Shown here piece by piece: positions 33,755 through 41,342 of a stretch of 41,448 nucleotides of DNA. The notes below the pieces were generated by a model. The model had not been told where the DNA came from and searched no databases. It saw only the letters and a program-made list of their open reading frames with translations. Made by a program: the position numbers and the translations under genes. Position 1 is the first letter of the stretch; each line of letters opens with the position of its first letter. This stretch comes from Treponema sp. (GTDB lineage Bacteria; Spirochaetota; Spirochaetia; Treponematales; Breznakiellaceae), in assembly GCA_009784775.1 (NCBI GenBank), contig WQXQ01000007.1, positions 1-41,448 of the forward strand, given 5' to 3'.

Positions 33755-35485
33755 TCACTTCCTACTATCTTCCTGACGTATCTCAACCCGGCGTGTCTTA
33801 CCGCTAATGGTCTTGGGAAGCTCGGTGACAAATTCCATAATCCGGGGGTATTTGTACGGCGCGGTATTTTGCTTCACATGGTTCTGCAATTCCAGTTTGA
33901 GTTCTTCGGAAGCGGTATAGCCCTTTGCCAATACGACCGTTGCTTTTACCAGACTGCCGCGATCGGGATCGGGGACGCCGGTAACCGCACATTCAAGAAC
34001 CGCCGGATGTTCAACCAAAACGCTTTCAACTTCAAATGGACCAATGCGGTAGCCGGAACTTTTGATCATATCATCGGAGCGGCCCACAAACCAGAAATAG
34101 CCGTCTTCGTCTTTCCACGCGACATCGCCGGTGTGGTAGACATTGCCATGCCATACGCTGTCGGTAAGCGTTTTGTCGCGGTAATAGCCGCCGAACATTC
34201 CCCACGGCTGGCGTTTGTCGGTGCGGACAACGATCTGTCCTTCCTCACCCATGGTGCATGAAGAACCATCCTCGCGGATCAGGTCAAGATCATAACCGGG
34301 CGCGGGTTTTCCCATTGAGCCGGGTTTTGGCTCCAGCCAGGGCCATGAACACAAGGTAACGGTAAGCTCGGTTTGGCCGTAACATTCCCGCAGTTTTATC
34401 CCTGTACCGGTGGAAGCGGCGGTTCCAGAACGGAATTGTTCGTAGGTTTCCGGGTTCAACGGTTCGCCGGCTACACAAGCGTGTTTAAGAGCGGAAAAAT
34501 CGTACTTGGTTAAATCTTCCTTTACAAAGGAACGATATATCGTCGGCGGCGCGCAAAAGCTGGTAAGCCGGTATTTGCTGATAATCTCCAGCATGGTGGC
34601 AGGCACAAAACGGTCATAATCGTACACAAAAATTCCCGCGCCGCATAACCACTGGCCGTATATGCAGCCCCAGGCAGCTTTTGCCCAGCCGGTGTCGGCA
34701 ACCGTTAGGTGCAAGCCTTCGGGTATGACCTGATGCCAGTACTTTGCCGTGGCAATATGCCCCAGCGGATAGGTAAAATCGTGGCGGACCATTTTGGGCA
34801 TGCCGGTAGTGCCAGAGGTAAAATACAACAGCATTATGTCGCTGTTGGCGCTTGCCTGTTCCGGCCGTTTGAATTCCGCCGGGGCTTGTTCCATGAGCTG
34901 ACTGAAATCGGCCCAAAGAGTGGGGAGTGGGGAGTGGGGAGTGGGGAGTGGGGAAGGACTATGGACGGAGCGGACATAAGCCTTATACCGCAGATGGGAA
35001 CTGTTTTCGGATTTGAGTTTTCCCTCGGCTTCGTCCACCCGGCTGATCAGATCGGGATCGTCAACGCAAACAATGCCGGCAATGTCGGCGGCTTTGCAGC
35101 GGTACACAATGTCCTTGGTGGTTAATAAATGTGTTGCGGGAATGGCAATTGCACCTAACTTGTGCAAAGCCAGAATGACCGGCCAATACTGCCAGCGGCG
35201 CTTGAGTATCAGCATAACCGGATCGCCCTTGCCAATACCGGCATCGCGCAATACATTCGCCGCCTTGTCGGAAAGGGCCTTCATTTCGGCAAAGGTAAAA
35301 GTTGCTTCCGCGCCTTTTTCATCACACCAAACCAGCGCGCGCTCACCGCCTTTTTCTGCGGCAAGCACATCAAGCACATCGAACGCAAAATTAAAATAAC
35401 CCGGCGTGTTGATGGTGAAATTGGCATAAAAATCTTCGTAAGATTCAAAATTCGTCTTTGGTACATATTTCCCAAGTAATGACAT
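33755..35485 (-). CDS. Acyl-CoA/acetyl-CoA synthetase (AMP-forming) with a repeat-derived insertion
   Basis: A 576-residue ANL-superfamily enzyme with AGGAG before ATG 35485. The P-loop YFTSGTTGMPK lies at about residues 218-228, the A5 motif CYGQTE in the middle, then HTGDVAWKDEDGYFWFVGRSDDMIKSSGYRIG (split across two motifs) and the catalytic Lys in ISGKTRR near the end. It activates a carboxylate with ATP and loads it on CoA; the resemblance is to acetyl- and medium-chain acyl-CoA synthetases. Residues about 175-190 read PSPLPTPHSPLPT and come from a 7-base tandem repeat at 34920-34955. The insertion falls in a loop between the N-terminal domain and the P-loop. It is downstream of an XRE-cupin regulator, which may control it. 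Confidence 0.9.
   Translation of the reverse strand: MSLLGKYVPKTNFESYEDFYANFTINTPGYFNFAFDVLDVLAAEKGGERALVWCDEKGAEATFTFAEMKALSDKAANVLRDAGIGKGDPVMLILKRRWQYWPVILALHKLGAIAIPATHLLTTKDIVYRCKAADIAGIVCVDDPDLISRVDEAEGKLKSENSSHLRYKAYVRSVHSPSPLPTPHSPLPTLWADFSQLMEQAPAEFKRPEQASANSDIMLLYFTSGTTGMPKMVRHDFTYPLGHIATAKYWHQVIPEGLHLTVADTGWAKAAWGCIYGQWLCGAGIFVYDYDRFVPATMLEIISKYRLTSFCAPPTIYRSFVKEDLTKYDFSALKHACVAGEPLNPETYEQFRSGTAASTGTGIKLRECYGQTELTVTLCSWPWLEPKPGSMGKPAPGYDLDLIREDGSSCTMGEEGQIVVRTDKRQPWGMFGGYYRDKTLTDSVWHGNVYHTGDVAWKDEDGYFWFVGRSDDMIKSSGYRIGPFEVESVLVEHPAVLECAVTGVPDPDRGSLVKATVVLAKGYTASEELKLELQNHVKQNTAPYKYPRIMEFVTELPKTISGKTRRVEIRQEDSRK
34920..34955. repeat. Heptad G-rich repeat inside the acyl-CoA synthetase gene
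   Basis: Five copies of a 7-base unit of the type GTGGGGA on the plus strand. G runs lie at 34922-34925, 34929-34932, 34936-34939, 34943-34946 and 34950-34953, each separated by three bases. This is an ideal G-quadruplex pattern on the template strand of the gene. Twenty-one bases of the unit are three codon-neutral heptads, so additions in threes keep the frame. Confidence 0.85.
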
Positions 35486-35523
35486 ATATAACTCCTAATG
35501 TATGTAATTTCTAACTTTTTCCC

Positions 35524-35665
35524 ATTTTTTCTCGCAGAGGCGCGGAGGCGCAGAGATTAAGAAAAGTGGATAACGGCGTATTAAGAAATAACGCGGCTCC
35601 CTTCCTTTCCTCTTCTTCCCCTCTTCCTCTCTGCGTCCTCCGCGTCCCCGCGTCTCTGCGAGAGT
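35524..35665. repeat. Palindromic intergenic repeat, copy 2
   Basis: Left arm CTCGCAGAGGCGCGGAGGCG (35531-35550) and right arm with CGCGTCTCTGCGAGAG form an interrupted inverted repeat around a centre (35557-35594) that is 34/38 identical to copy 1. It separates the XRE-cupin gene from the acyl-CoA synthetase gene and lies in the opposite orientation, relative to transcription, to copy 1. Confidence 0.75.
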
Positions 35666-35674
35666 CTCTGCAAA

Positions 35675-36229
35675 TTAAAACACAATCGCAATAAAGCGGG
35701 CTGTTTTTCCGCCGAGGGCCTTCATACCATGAGGCTCGGAGGAATCGTAGTATACACAGTCGCCGGGGTTCAGCTCAATTTCGTGGCCGCTGATCGATAT
35801 CAGCAGCCGCCCCTCCAATACATAGTTAAATTCCTGGCCGGGATGGGTACTCAGGTTTATGGGTTTGTTTTCCGTTTCACTGCTCGCTTCCACAATAAAC
35901 GGCTCGGCCTTTTTGCGGTGGAAATTGTAGGCCAAATTCCAGTACCGGTACATGGGGCGGCGGCTTACTTCGGGAGCCTGCCCGGCGCGGGTAACGCAGA
36001 ATGTTTTCAGTTTGGAGGCCGCCCCGCTGATCAATTCAGAAAGATCAACTTTGAATCGGGCGGCAATTTCCACTAACACCCCAACGGGAAATTCTTTTTC
36101 GCAGGATTCCCATGCGTTATACTCAGCCGGATCAAAACCCAATTCGGCTGCCAGCGCTTCGGCTGAAATTTCTTCGATTTCCCTCAACACCCGTACTCTG
36201 GCGCTGATTTCTTTTACATCTTCTTTCAT
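35675..36229 (-). CDS. XRE-cupin transcriptional regulator
   Basis: A 184-residue protein. An N-terminal helix-turn-helix (about residues 8-65: LREIEEISAEALAAELGFDPAEYNAWES) is joined to a C-terminal cupin (about 115-180: THPGQEFNYVLEGRLLISISG, NPGDCVYYDSSEPHGMKAL). The cupin is of the small-ligand sensing type; the metal-type His pair is only partly present. The ATG overlaps the stop of rpiA (ATGA at 36229-36226). The downstream acyl-CoA synthetase gene is a likely target, as XRE-cupin genes are often next to AMP-forming synthetases. Confidence 0.88.
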   Translation of the reverse strand: MKEDVKEISARVRVLREIEEISAEALAAELGFDPAEYNAWESCEKEFPVGVLVEIAARFKVDLSELISGAASKLKTFCVTRAGQAPEVSRRPMYRYWNLAYNFHRKKAEPFIVEASSETENKPINLSTHPGQEFNYVLEGRLLISISGHEIELNPGDCVYYDSSEPHGMKALGGKTARFIAIVF

Positions 36230-36945
36230 ACTGTTCCCCTTGTTTCAATGGTCCCGTCTGCATGACTTATATAGACCATTGGCTTTTTGCAGGTAAAAAA
36301 ACCGTTTTCAACTACACCGGGTATCTGATTAATTTCCCGTTCCAGAACCACAGGATCCGGCGCAGTAAAACGAATATCCAATATCAAATTACCATGTTCA
36401 GTTATAACCGGGCCAGCCTTGCGCACCGCTTCCCGCAGCGTTACTGCCGCGCCCATTGCTTCAAGCGCCCTTGTCGTTGTAATCCTCGCCTCGGGAACTA
36501 CTTCCACCGGAAGGGGGCAACCCGCTCCCAGCTTGTCGACCATTTTTGACTCATCAATAATAATAACATACCCAATAGAAGCATACGCGGCAATTTTTTC
36601 AGTTAACATCGCCCCGCCGCCGCCCTTAATCAGACGGTTCTGCGGATCAACTTCGTCCGCGCCGTCAATGGTTAAATCAAGGCTGCCGGCAAGTTCCCGC
36701 GAGTTAAGGGAGTAAAAAGGAATTCCCAGCTTTTCACATTCTATCTCTGACTGAAAGCTGGTGGCAAAGGCGCAGATATCCCGCAAAGTCCCCTGCGCCA
36801 AAAGCACGGCCACTCGGCGAATTGCGTGAATAGCGGTGGTACCGGTACCAAGTCCCAGCTTCATGCCGCTTTTTACCAGCGCGTCAACCGCTGCGATGGC
36901 TGCGGCTTCTTTTAACTGTGATACTGACAATGCAAGTTGTTCCAT
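36226..36945 (-). CDS. rpiA: Ribose-5-phosphate isomerase A
   Basis: A 239-residue enzyme with AGAGGAT before ATG 36945. It interconverts ribose 5-phosphate and ribulose 5-phosphate in the pentose phosphate pathway. Motifs are normal: GLGTGTTAIHAIRR (about residues 31-44), DLTIDGADEVDP, the loop LIKGGGGAMLTEK, and PVEVVPEA. Length matches the RpiA family. It overlaps the XRE-cupin gene by four bases and lies 25 bases after aroDE. Confidence 0.96.
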   Translation of the reverse strand: MEQLALSVSQLKEAAAIAAVDALVKSGMKLGLGTGTTAIHAIRRVAVLLAQGTLRDICAFATSFQSEIECEKLGIPFYSLNSRELAGSLDLTIDGADEVDPQNRLIKGGGGAMLTEKIAAYASIGYVIIIDESKMVDKLGAGCPLPVEVVPEARITTTRALEAMGAAVTLREAVRKAGPVITEHGNLILDIRFTAPDPVVLEREINQIPGVVENGFFTCKKPMVYISHADGTIETRGTV

Positions 36946-36970
36946 TTGTATCCTCTTTGTATTCTCTCGT

Positions 36971-38506
36971 TTAAGTCCCGGGAAACTGAACCCGGGTTAA
37001 AAGATGCTCAGGAAATTCTTTTCCCATAAACCAGGCATATTGATACCGAGCCTGTCGAATAAGCATATCATAACCATTTTGAACCCGGCAACCGGCGTCA
37101 GCAGCCCGCTGAAGGAATACGGTCATTTCCGGCTTGTATATCAAGTCGATTACTTCTTCCTTCCCGCAGAAGTTGTACATTGGCAATGGATCCGAAAAAC
37201 CAGATGCATCATTCGTGTTATTTCCATCCATTCCCACCGAAGTGGTTTGAACTATTATATCACGATATTTGTCCATCATTTCAATTTCCCGATCAGCCAT
37301 ACCGCCCCAGGCAAATTTATATAAACCGGCAAGGCGGCGGGCCTTATGAGCCGTGCGGTTCAAAATCAACACCTTCGCGCCCAGATGGTACAATGCAAAG
37401 GCAACCGCTCTGGCAACACCGCCCGCTCCAATAACGGTTACCCGCTTCCGTTTGATATTCGGCTTATGCAAAAATGCCAGCAATGAATCGGAAAAGCCTC
37501 TTGCATCGGTGTTAGTCCCCATCCAGCCTTGCGCACAGCGGCTTACCGTATTGCAGGCGCCAATACTCTGTACCTCGCTGGACTGGCTGGATAAAAAAGG
37601 AATGACCGCCTCCTTGTAGGGAACCGTTACCGAAAGACCTTCTACATTAAGCTCATGCGCAATTTTCATAAAATCAGTAATGGAATCCGCCGGGAAAGGC
37701 ACATACACCGCATTAATACCTTCCAGTTCAAAAACGGTATTAAAAAAATGAGGGCTGCTTGTTGCCTTGAGGGGAAAACCAACAACACCGTACACTTTGG
37801 TAGCATCGGTGATATTGCGGAATCGATAGAGAGACGCCATTTGCCGAACATCTACCTGACCTGGCGCAGCAGAAGGAGAATCCGGCTCGGAAAGAGCGCT
37901 GGTATAACTCAAAAATGATCCAAATTGTTCAGCGAGTATTCTGCTGTACACGCCATAATGCCCCATCGCAATGAGAATTTTTTCCTGATCCGGATATTCT
38001 TTTCCGGCGCGCAAAAGATTCAGGACATCTTTGGTGGAGTTGGCAGTTACCGCGATCTTTACGATTTCATCTTCAGAATGACGCATTGAGCGAATTTTGA
38101 CGGATAAATCGGCATCGGTTCCTTTGGTATTATGATAGGAGCGAATAATTCTGGTTCCAAAAGTACGGGCTGCTTCTTCCAGACTGGGAACACTCAGGTC
38201 TTCTTCCAGGTCCAGATAGGCAAAGTTCCGCCGCCGGTCCGCTTCGGCATAGGCCAGGCCCCTCGCCATCAGACCAATACGCGCTCCATCGCCGCCGATA
38301 AATGCTCCGCCGTCAATGTCTCTGCGTATAGTCAAAATGACCGGTATGTTGGCCTGTTCCGGAAACCGCCGTATCAACAAGCGCTCATCCGGTTCAAGAC
38401 AATCAACCCGTAACTCCGCCACGTCCACATACTTGCGGTATTTGTTGAGGATTTCCAGATTTCGCTGAAGAGTGTTAGCTGTCAGGCATAAACACATTTT
38501 CGCCAT
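36971..38506 (-). CDS. aroDE: Bifunctional 3-dehydroquinate dehydratase / shikimate dehydrogenase
   Basis: A 511-residue fusion with AGGGAAG before ATG 38506. The N-terminal ~225 residues are a type I dehydroquinase: VAELRVDCLE, the catalytic His in IIRSYHNTKG and the Schiff-base Lys in EIVKIAVTA. The C-terminal part is shikimate dehydrogenase: GFPLKATSSPHFFN, VTVPYKE with the catalytic Lys, GACNTV, GTNTDARGF and the NADP-binding turn GAGGVARAVAFAL. Together they catalyse steps 3 and 4 of the shikimate pathway. The same fusion is known in plants, chlamydiae and some spirochaetes. It sits in one operon with the thioesterase and rpiA. Confidence 0.95.
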   Translation of the reverse strand: MAKMCLCLTANTLQRNLEILNKYRKYVDVAELRVDCLEPDERLLIRRFPEQANIPVILTIRRDIDGGAFIGGDGARIGLMARGLAYAEADRRRNFAYLDLEEDLSVPSLEEAARTFGTRIIRSYHNTKGTDADLSVKIRSMRHSEDEIVKIAVTANSTKDVLNLLRAGKEYPDQEKILIAMGHYGVYSRILAEQFGSFLSYTSALSEPDSPSAAPGQVDVRQMASLYRFRNITDATKVYGVVGFPLKATSSPHFFNTVFELEGINAVYVPFPADSITDFMKIAHELNVEGLSVTVPYKEAVIPFLSSQSSEVQSIGACNTVSRCAQGWMGTNTDARGFSDSLLAFLHKPNIKRKRVTVIGAGGVARAVAFALYHLGAKVLILNRTAHKARRLAGLYKFAWGGMADREIEMMDKYRDIIVQTTSVGMDGNNTNDASGFSDPLPMYNFCGKEEVIDLIYKPEMTVFLQRAADAGCRVQNGYDMLIRQARYQYAWFMGKEFPEHLLTRVQFPGT

Positions 38507-38529
38507 AACGCTTCCCTATTCCCCGATCC

Positions 38530-38937
38530 TCAGTTATTAGTCTCAGGATTCATTCCCGGCACATCCCATTCCTTGGGTATTCTAACAGGCATTCCTGTTT
38601 TGGCATCGACAAAGGCCCAGGTAACTTTTGCTTCTACCAACAGATTATCGCCACAGCGAATTTCCTGGGCAAGCGTTCCCATAACCGCGCCTTTTTTGAT
38701 AGGCCAGCTTTTAATGGTGAGCAGATCGTCAGTCAACGCCGGCCTTTTATAATCAATTTCAATACGAGCGATAAACAGCCCGTAACCCGCATCAACTGCC
38801 TTGTGGTAATCAAAACCTACATCCCTGAGCAGCTCGTAACGGGCAAACTCAAGATAATTAAGGTAATTCGCATTATTCACATGACCATAGCTGTCGCACT
38901 CATAGGTGCGAACCCGTAAAGAACATTCAGTTACCAT
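38530..38937 (-). CDS. Acyl-CoA thioesterase, 4HBT/YbgC-like hot-dog fold
   Basis: A 135-residue protein that opens with the active-site pattern YECDSYGHVNNANYLNYLE, in which the Asp and the HVNNANY turn are typical of 4-hydroxybenzoyl-CoA/YbgC thioesterases. The hot-dog sheet continues through IEIDYKRPALTDDL and WAFVDAKTGMPVRIP. The start at 38937 has no ribosome binding site; the -10 box ends seven bases before it. It heads the operon of aroDE and rpiA. Confidence 0.88.
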   Translation of the reverse strand: MVTECSLRVRTYECDSYGHVNNANYLNYLEFARYELLRDVGFDYHKAVDAGYGLFIARIEIDYKRPALTDDLLTIKSWPIKKGAVMGTLAQEIRCGDNLLVEAKVTWAFVDAKTGMPVRIPKEWDVPGMNPETNN

Positions 38938-38943
38938 AATGTA

Positions 38944-38972
38944 ATATTACCAGTATTGTTATTTTTTGGCAA
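38944..38972 (-). promoter_or_regulatory. Sigma-70 promoter of the thioesterase operon, probably leaderless
   Basis: On the minus strand TTGCCA (38972-38967), 17 bases, TAATAT (38949-38944). The start codon at 38937 falls at the predicted transcription start. The -35 region lies inside the spacer of the divergent promoter at 38956-38984, so the two compete for space. Confidence 0.55.
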
Positions 38973-38984
38973 TATCGGTATAGT
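38956..38984 (+). promoter_or_regulatory. Sigma-70 promoter of the NifU-domain operon
   Basis: TTGTTA (38956-38961), a 17-base spacer and TATAGT (38979-38984), followed by AAGGAG and ATG 39004. Confidence 0.55.
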
Positions 38985-39003
38985 GAGCTAAGGAGAAAAA
39001 ATT

Positions 39004-39225
39004 ATGGAAGAACAAGTAAAAGCCGCTCTGAATAATATACGCCCCACGCTGCAGGCGGATGGCGGGGATGTGGAATTTGTTTCCATTGCCGATGATGGAA
39101 CTGTTTCGGTAAAACTTACCGGCAGGTGCGGTCATTGCCCCATGTCACAAGTAACCCTAAAAATGGTTATCGAAAATTATCTTAAAAAGGAAATACCGCA
39201 GGTTTCCGCTGTTGTCGGCGTATAA
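39004..39225 (+). CDS. Stand-alone NifU C-terminal domain protein
   Basis: A 73-residue protein with AAGGAG upstream. It begins with the signature VKAALNNIRPTLQADGGDVEFV and has the Cys42-x2-Cys45 pair in GRCGHCPMSQVTLK, which binds a transient iron-sulfur cluster shared between two monomers. This is the Nfu-type scaffold or carrier for iron-sulfur delivery. It overlaps the next gene by one base (TAATG). The Rrf2 regulator elsewhere in the window could be a related controller, but that is speculation. Confidence 0.92.
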   Translation: MEEQVKAALNNIRPTLQADGGDVEFVSIADDGTVSVKLTGRCGHCPMSQVTLKMVIENYLKKEIPQVSAVVGV

Positions 39226-39608
39226 TGCTTAAGTTGGCTGACCTTGGTATCATCATTCCCATATTTGGCATCGTCATTGCCTCGTTTTTTTGGGTGTATA
39301 CAGGGACGAATGGTCACAGCCTGGTAAAGCTGAAGGGCAATAGCGGCGAGTGGATTTTTCCCATAGACGCTGATGAAACGATGGCTATTTCCGGACCGAT
39401 GGGAGATACCGCCATTGTAATCCACGGGGGTACGGCGCGTATTACGTCTTCCCCCTGTCCAAACCAAAGCTGTGTTGCCGCCGGAACCATCCGCTTGCCG
39501 GGTCAATGGTCGGCCTGCCTTCCCAACCGCGTCATGGTGTACATCAGCGATGACGCGCCATCCTCGAATAGCAAAACTGCCCATGACATTGACGCCACAA
39601 CCTGGTAA
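39225..39608 (+). CDS. NusG domain II-containing exported/membrane protein
   Basis: A 127-residue protein with one N-terminal membrane segment (about residues 5-26) and then a beta-rich domain. The motif PCPNQSCVAAGTIRLPGQWSACLPNRVMV matches, in shortened form, the CP.K.C...G.I...G....CLPN pattern of NusG domain II proteins found beside Gx transporter genes. It lacks the KOW and NGN parts of real NusG. The next gene starts 26 bases before its end. Confidence 0.8.
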   Translation: MLKLADLGIIIPIFGIVIASFFWVYTGTNGHSLVKLKGNSGEWIFPIDADETMAISGPMGDTAIVIHGGTARITSSPCPNQSCVAAGTIRLPGQWSACLPNRVMVYISDDAPSSNSKTAHDIDATTW

Positions 39609-40866
39609 GGATAATTTCCGAACCCTTGCGCTATTGGGCAGCCTCTGCCTGTTTTTATCCGCCATTGAATACCTCATTCCCAAGCCCCTGCCCTTCATGC
39701 GTATTGGACTGGCCAATCTGCCCCTGCTGTTGGCGCTGGATATTGTAAGGCCAAAACATTTTATACTGCTGGTATTACTGAAAGTTCTGGGACAGGGGAT
39801 CATCAGCGGCTCGCTTTTTTCGTATGTTTTTTTATTTTCCATCGCCGGTACTTTTTCCTCTGCCGCGCTGATGTACACATTACGCAAGCTCCTGGGAAAA
39901 AAGCACCTGAGCTTTATCGGTTTAAGCTGCGCCGGAGCAATAACATCGAACAGCGTTCAGCTCATACTTGCCCGTTATTTTATTTTTGGCCCCGCCCTGC
40001 GTTATCTGATACCACCCTTTCTCGCCTCCGGTTTTATCACCGGCATTGTTTTAGGTGTTGTTTGCGAATATTTCTGCCGTAGATCGATTTGGTACGCGGG
40101 GAAGGCAGGGACTGGGGACTGGGGTACGCAGTTGCCGAAGGCCCTGGGGACTGGGGATTGTTGTTCGCAATTTGAGCTTACTCCCGAGATGGCTCTTGGT
40201 AGTTCGAATTACGATAATATTTCTCAGATTCACCCCAACAATTCAAAGTCCCCCCTAGTCCCTAGTCCCCAGTCCCCAGTCCCTAGTCCCCATTCATTCT
40301 CTCCCCATTCCCTCTTCATCGCTGGCTTGGTCATGATGGCGATATTTCTGTTTAACCGGTCGCTGGAAGGGCGGGTTGTGCAGTTTTTATTCTTCTGCCT
40401 ATTAACATGGATTTGGGGGAAAAAACCAAATGTGCTGGTAACGGTATTATTCATGGCGGGAATAGTTTTGTGCAATGTACTGGTCCCGTACGGGAAAGTA
40501 CTTGCCGCCATTGGCCCATTGCGCATAACCCATGGCAGTCTATTTGCCGGATTGGAAAAGGCTTTTACATTGGGAGGGCTGGTTATGCTTTCCCGCGCAT
40601 GCATCCGAAGCGATCTGCGGCTACCCGGCACCATAGGCTCACTGCTGGGCGAATCCCTGCAAATGCTGGAATTGATGCGGGAAAAGAAACACCTCATTAA
40701 TAAAAGGCGCATAATCGCCGGCATTGATACCATGCTGCTGGAACTGGAAACCATTAATATGAATAGTCCTGAGCCGTCCCCAAAACCAAACGTCAAAAGC
40801 ATTTTGTTGTTAAGCGCGATTGTATTACTGAGCGCTGCCTTGGGGTTTATTCCCCGGTTTTTTTAA
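39583..40866 (+). CDS. Gx transporter / heptaprenyl diphosphate synthase component I-like membrane protein with repeat insertion
   Basis: I take ATG 39583, inside the end of the previous gene (427 residues); ATG 39550 is an alternative. The N-terminal half has about five membrane segments and the family signature MRIGLANLPLLLALDIV, as in the Gx transporter family (annotated as heptaprenyl diphosphate synthase component I). Residues about 175-243 are a low-complexity stretch (GTGDWGTQLPKALGTGD ... SPLVPSPQSPVPSP) encoded by an inverted heptad repeat. The C-terminal half resumes membrane segments near FIAGLVMMAIFLFNR and ends with a cytoplasmic helix. The inserted DNA keeps the frame, so the protein may still fold. 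Substrate not known. Confidence 0.75.
   Translation: MTLTPQPGKDNFRTLALLGSLCLFLSAIEYLIPKPLPFMRIGLANLPLLLALDIVRPKHFILLVLLKVLGQGIISGSLFSYVFLFSIAGTFSSAALMYTLRKLLGKKHLSFIGLSCAGAITSNSVQLILARYFIFGPALRYLIPPFLASGFITGIVLGVVCEYFCRRSIWYAGKAGTGDWGTQLPKALGTGDCCSQFELTPEMALGSSNYDNISQIHPNNSKSPLVPSPQSPVPSPHSFSPHSLFIAGLVMMAIFLFNRSLEGRVVQFLFFCLLTWIWGKKPNVLVTVLFMAGIVLCNVLVPYGKVLAAIGPLRITHGSLFAGLEKAFTLGGLVMLSRACIRSDLRLPGTIGSLLGESLQMLELMREKKHLINKRRIIAGIDTMLLELETINMNSPEPSPKPNVKSILLLSAIVLLSAALGFIPRFF
40105..40312. repeat. Inverted heptad repeat inside the Gx-like gene
   Basis: The left side has G runs at 40108-40110, 40114-40117, 40121-40124, 40146-40149 and 40153-40156 (unit GGGGACT). The right side has C runs at 40250-40255, 40260-40262, 40267-40270, 40274-40277, 40281-40283 and 40288-40291 (unit CCCCAGT). 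The two sides are complementary, so the element is palindromic overall with about 90 unrelated bases between. Both strands carry G-quadruplex-type runs. It stays in frame with the gene. Confidence 0.85.
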
Positions 40867-40874
40867 GGAGAACA

Positions 40875-41342
40875 TTGATGCACCAATTTGTTAACTGTAT
40901 GGCGCATAACTCAAGCGAAGGCCAGCTTTTAATCGGGGAGGAACAAACCGCCCTTTTTGACTGCGGCATGGCATTTTGTGCGGCTGAAACCATTCGTAAT
41001 GTACAAAACGCCCTTGCCGGCAAGCCGCTGGACTATATATTTCTGACACATACCCATTACGACCATATCGGAGCATTACCGTTTTTTTTGGAAACATGGC
41101 CTCATGCGCGTATTGTGACATCGGAGGCCGGGGCTGCCGTTCTGCTCAAGGACACACCCCGCAGAGTTATCCGTGAGTTGTCGATCACTGCCGCCAGGAG
41201 ACATGGAAGCGCCCATGATTTTGTGTACAGTGACGATGTGTTCAAAGCTGATATTATCGTAAGCGAAGGAGACACCATTCCATTAGGCGGGCTGTCGGTT
41301 ACGGTATTGGAAACACCGGGACATACGTATCCGTCAAAATAA
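40875..41342 (+). pseudogene. Metallo-beta-lactamase-fold hydrolase, 3' end lost to an insertion
   Basis: It starts at ATG 40875 with AAGGAGA upstream. The N-terminal part is intact: the metal motif THTHYDHIGALPF (HxHxDH) and, near the end, the second metal ligand in ETPGHTYPS. The usual MBL fold continues for 50-100 residues after GHTxxS with two more strands and a final His, but here the frame ends five bases later at TAA. Coding sense is preserved exactly up to TCA at 41334-41336, after which the sequence becomes that of a mobile element. It was probably a glyoxalase-II-like or MBL-fold thiol/lactone hydrolase; the remaining part is unlikely to be active. Confidence 0.75.

Noticed and set aside
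34920-34955. CRISPR array
   Set aside because: The units are seven bases with no spacers; it is a simple tandem repeat within a gene.
40105-40312. Frameshift or assembly error in the Gx-like gene
   Set aside because: The frame is kept on both sides and the inserted stretch has the structure of an inverted repeat rather than random sequence.
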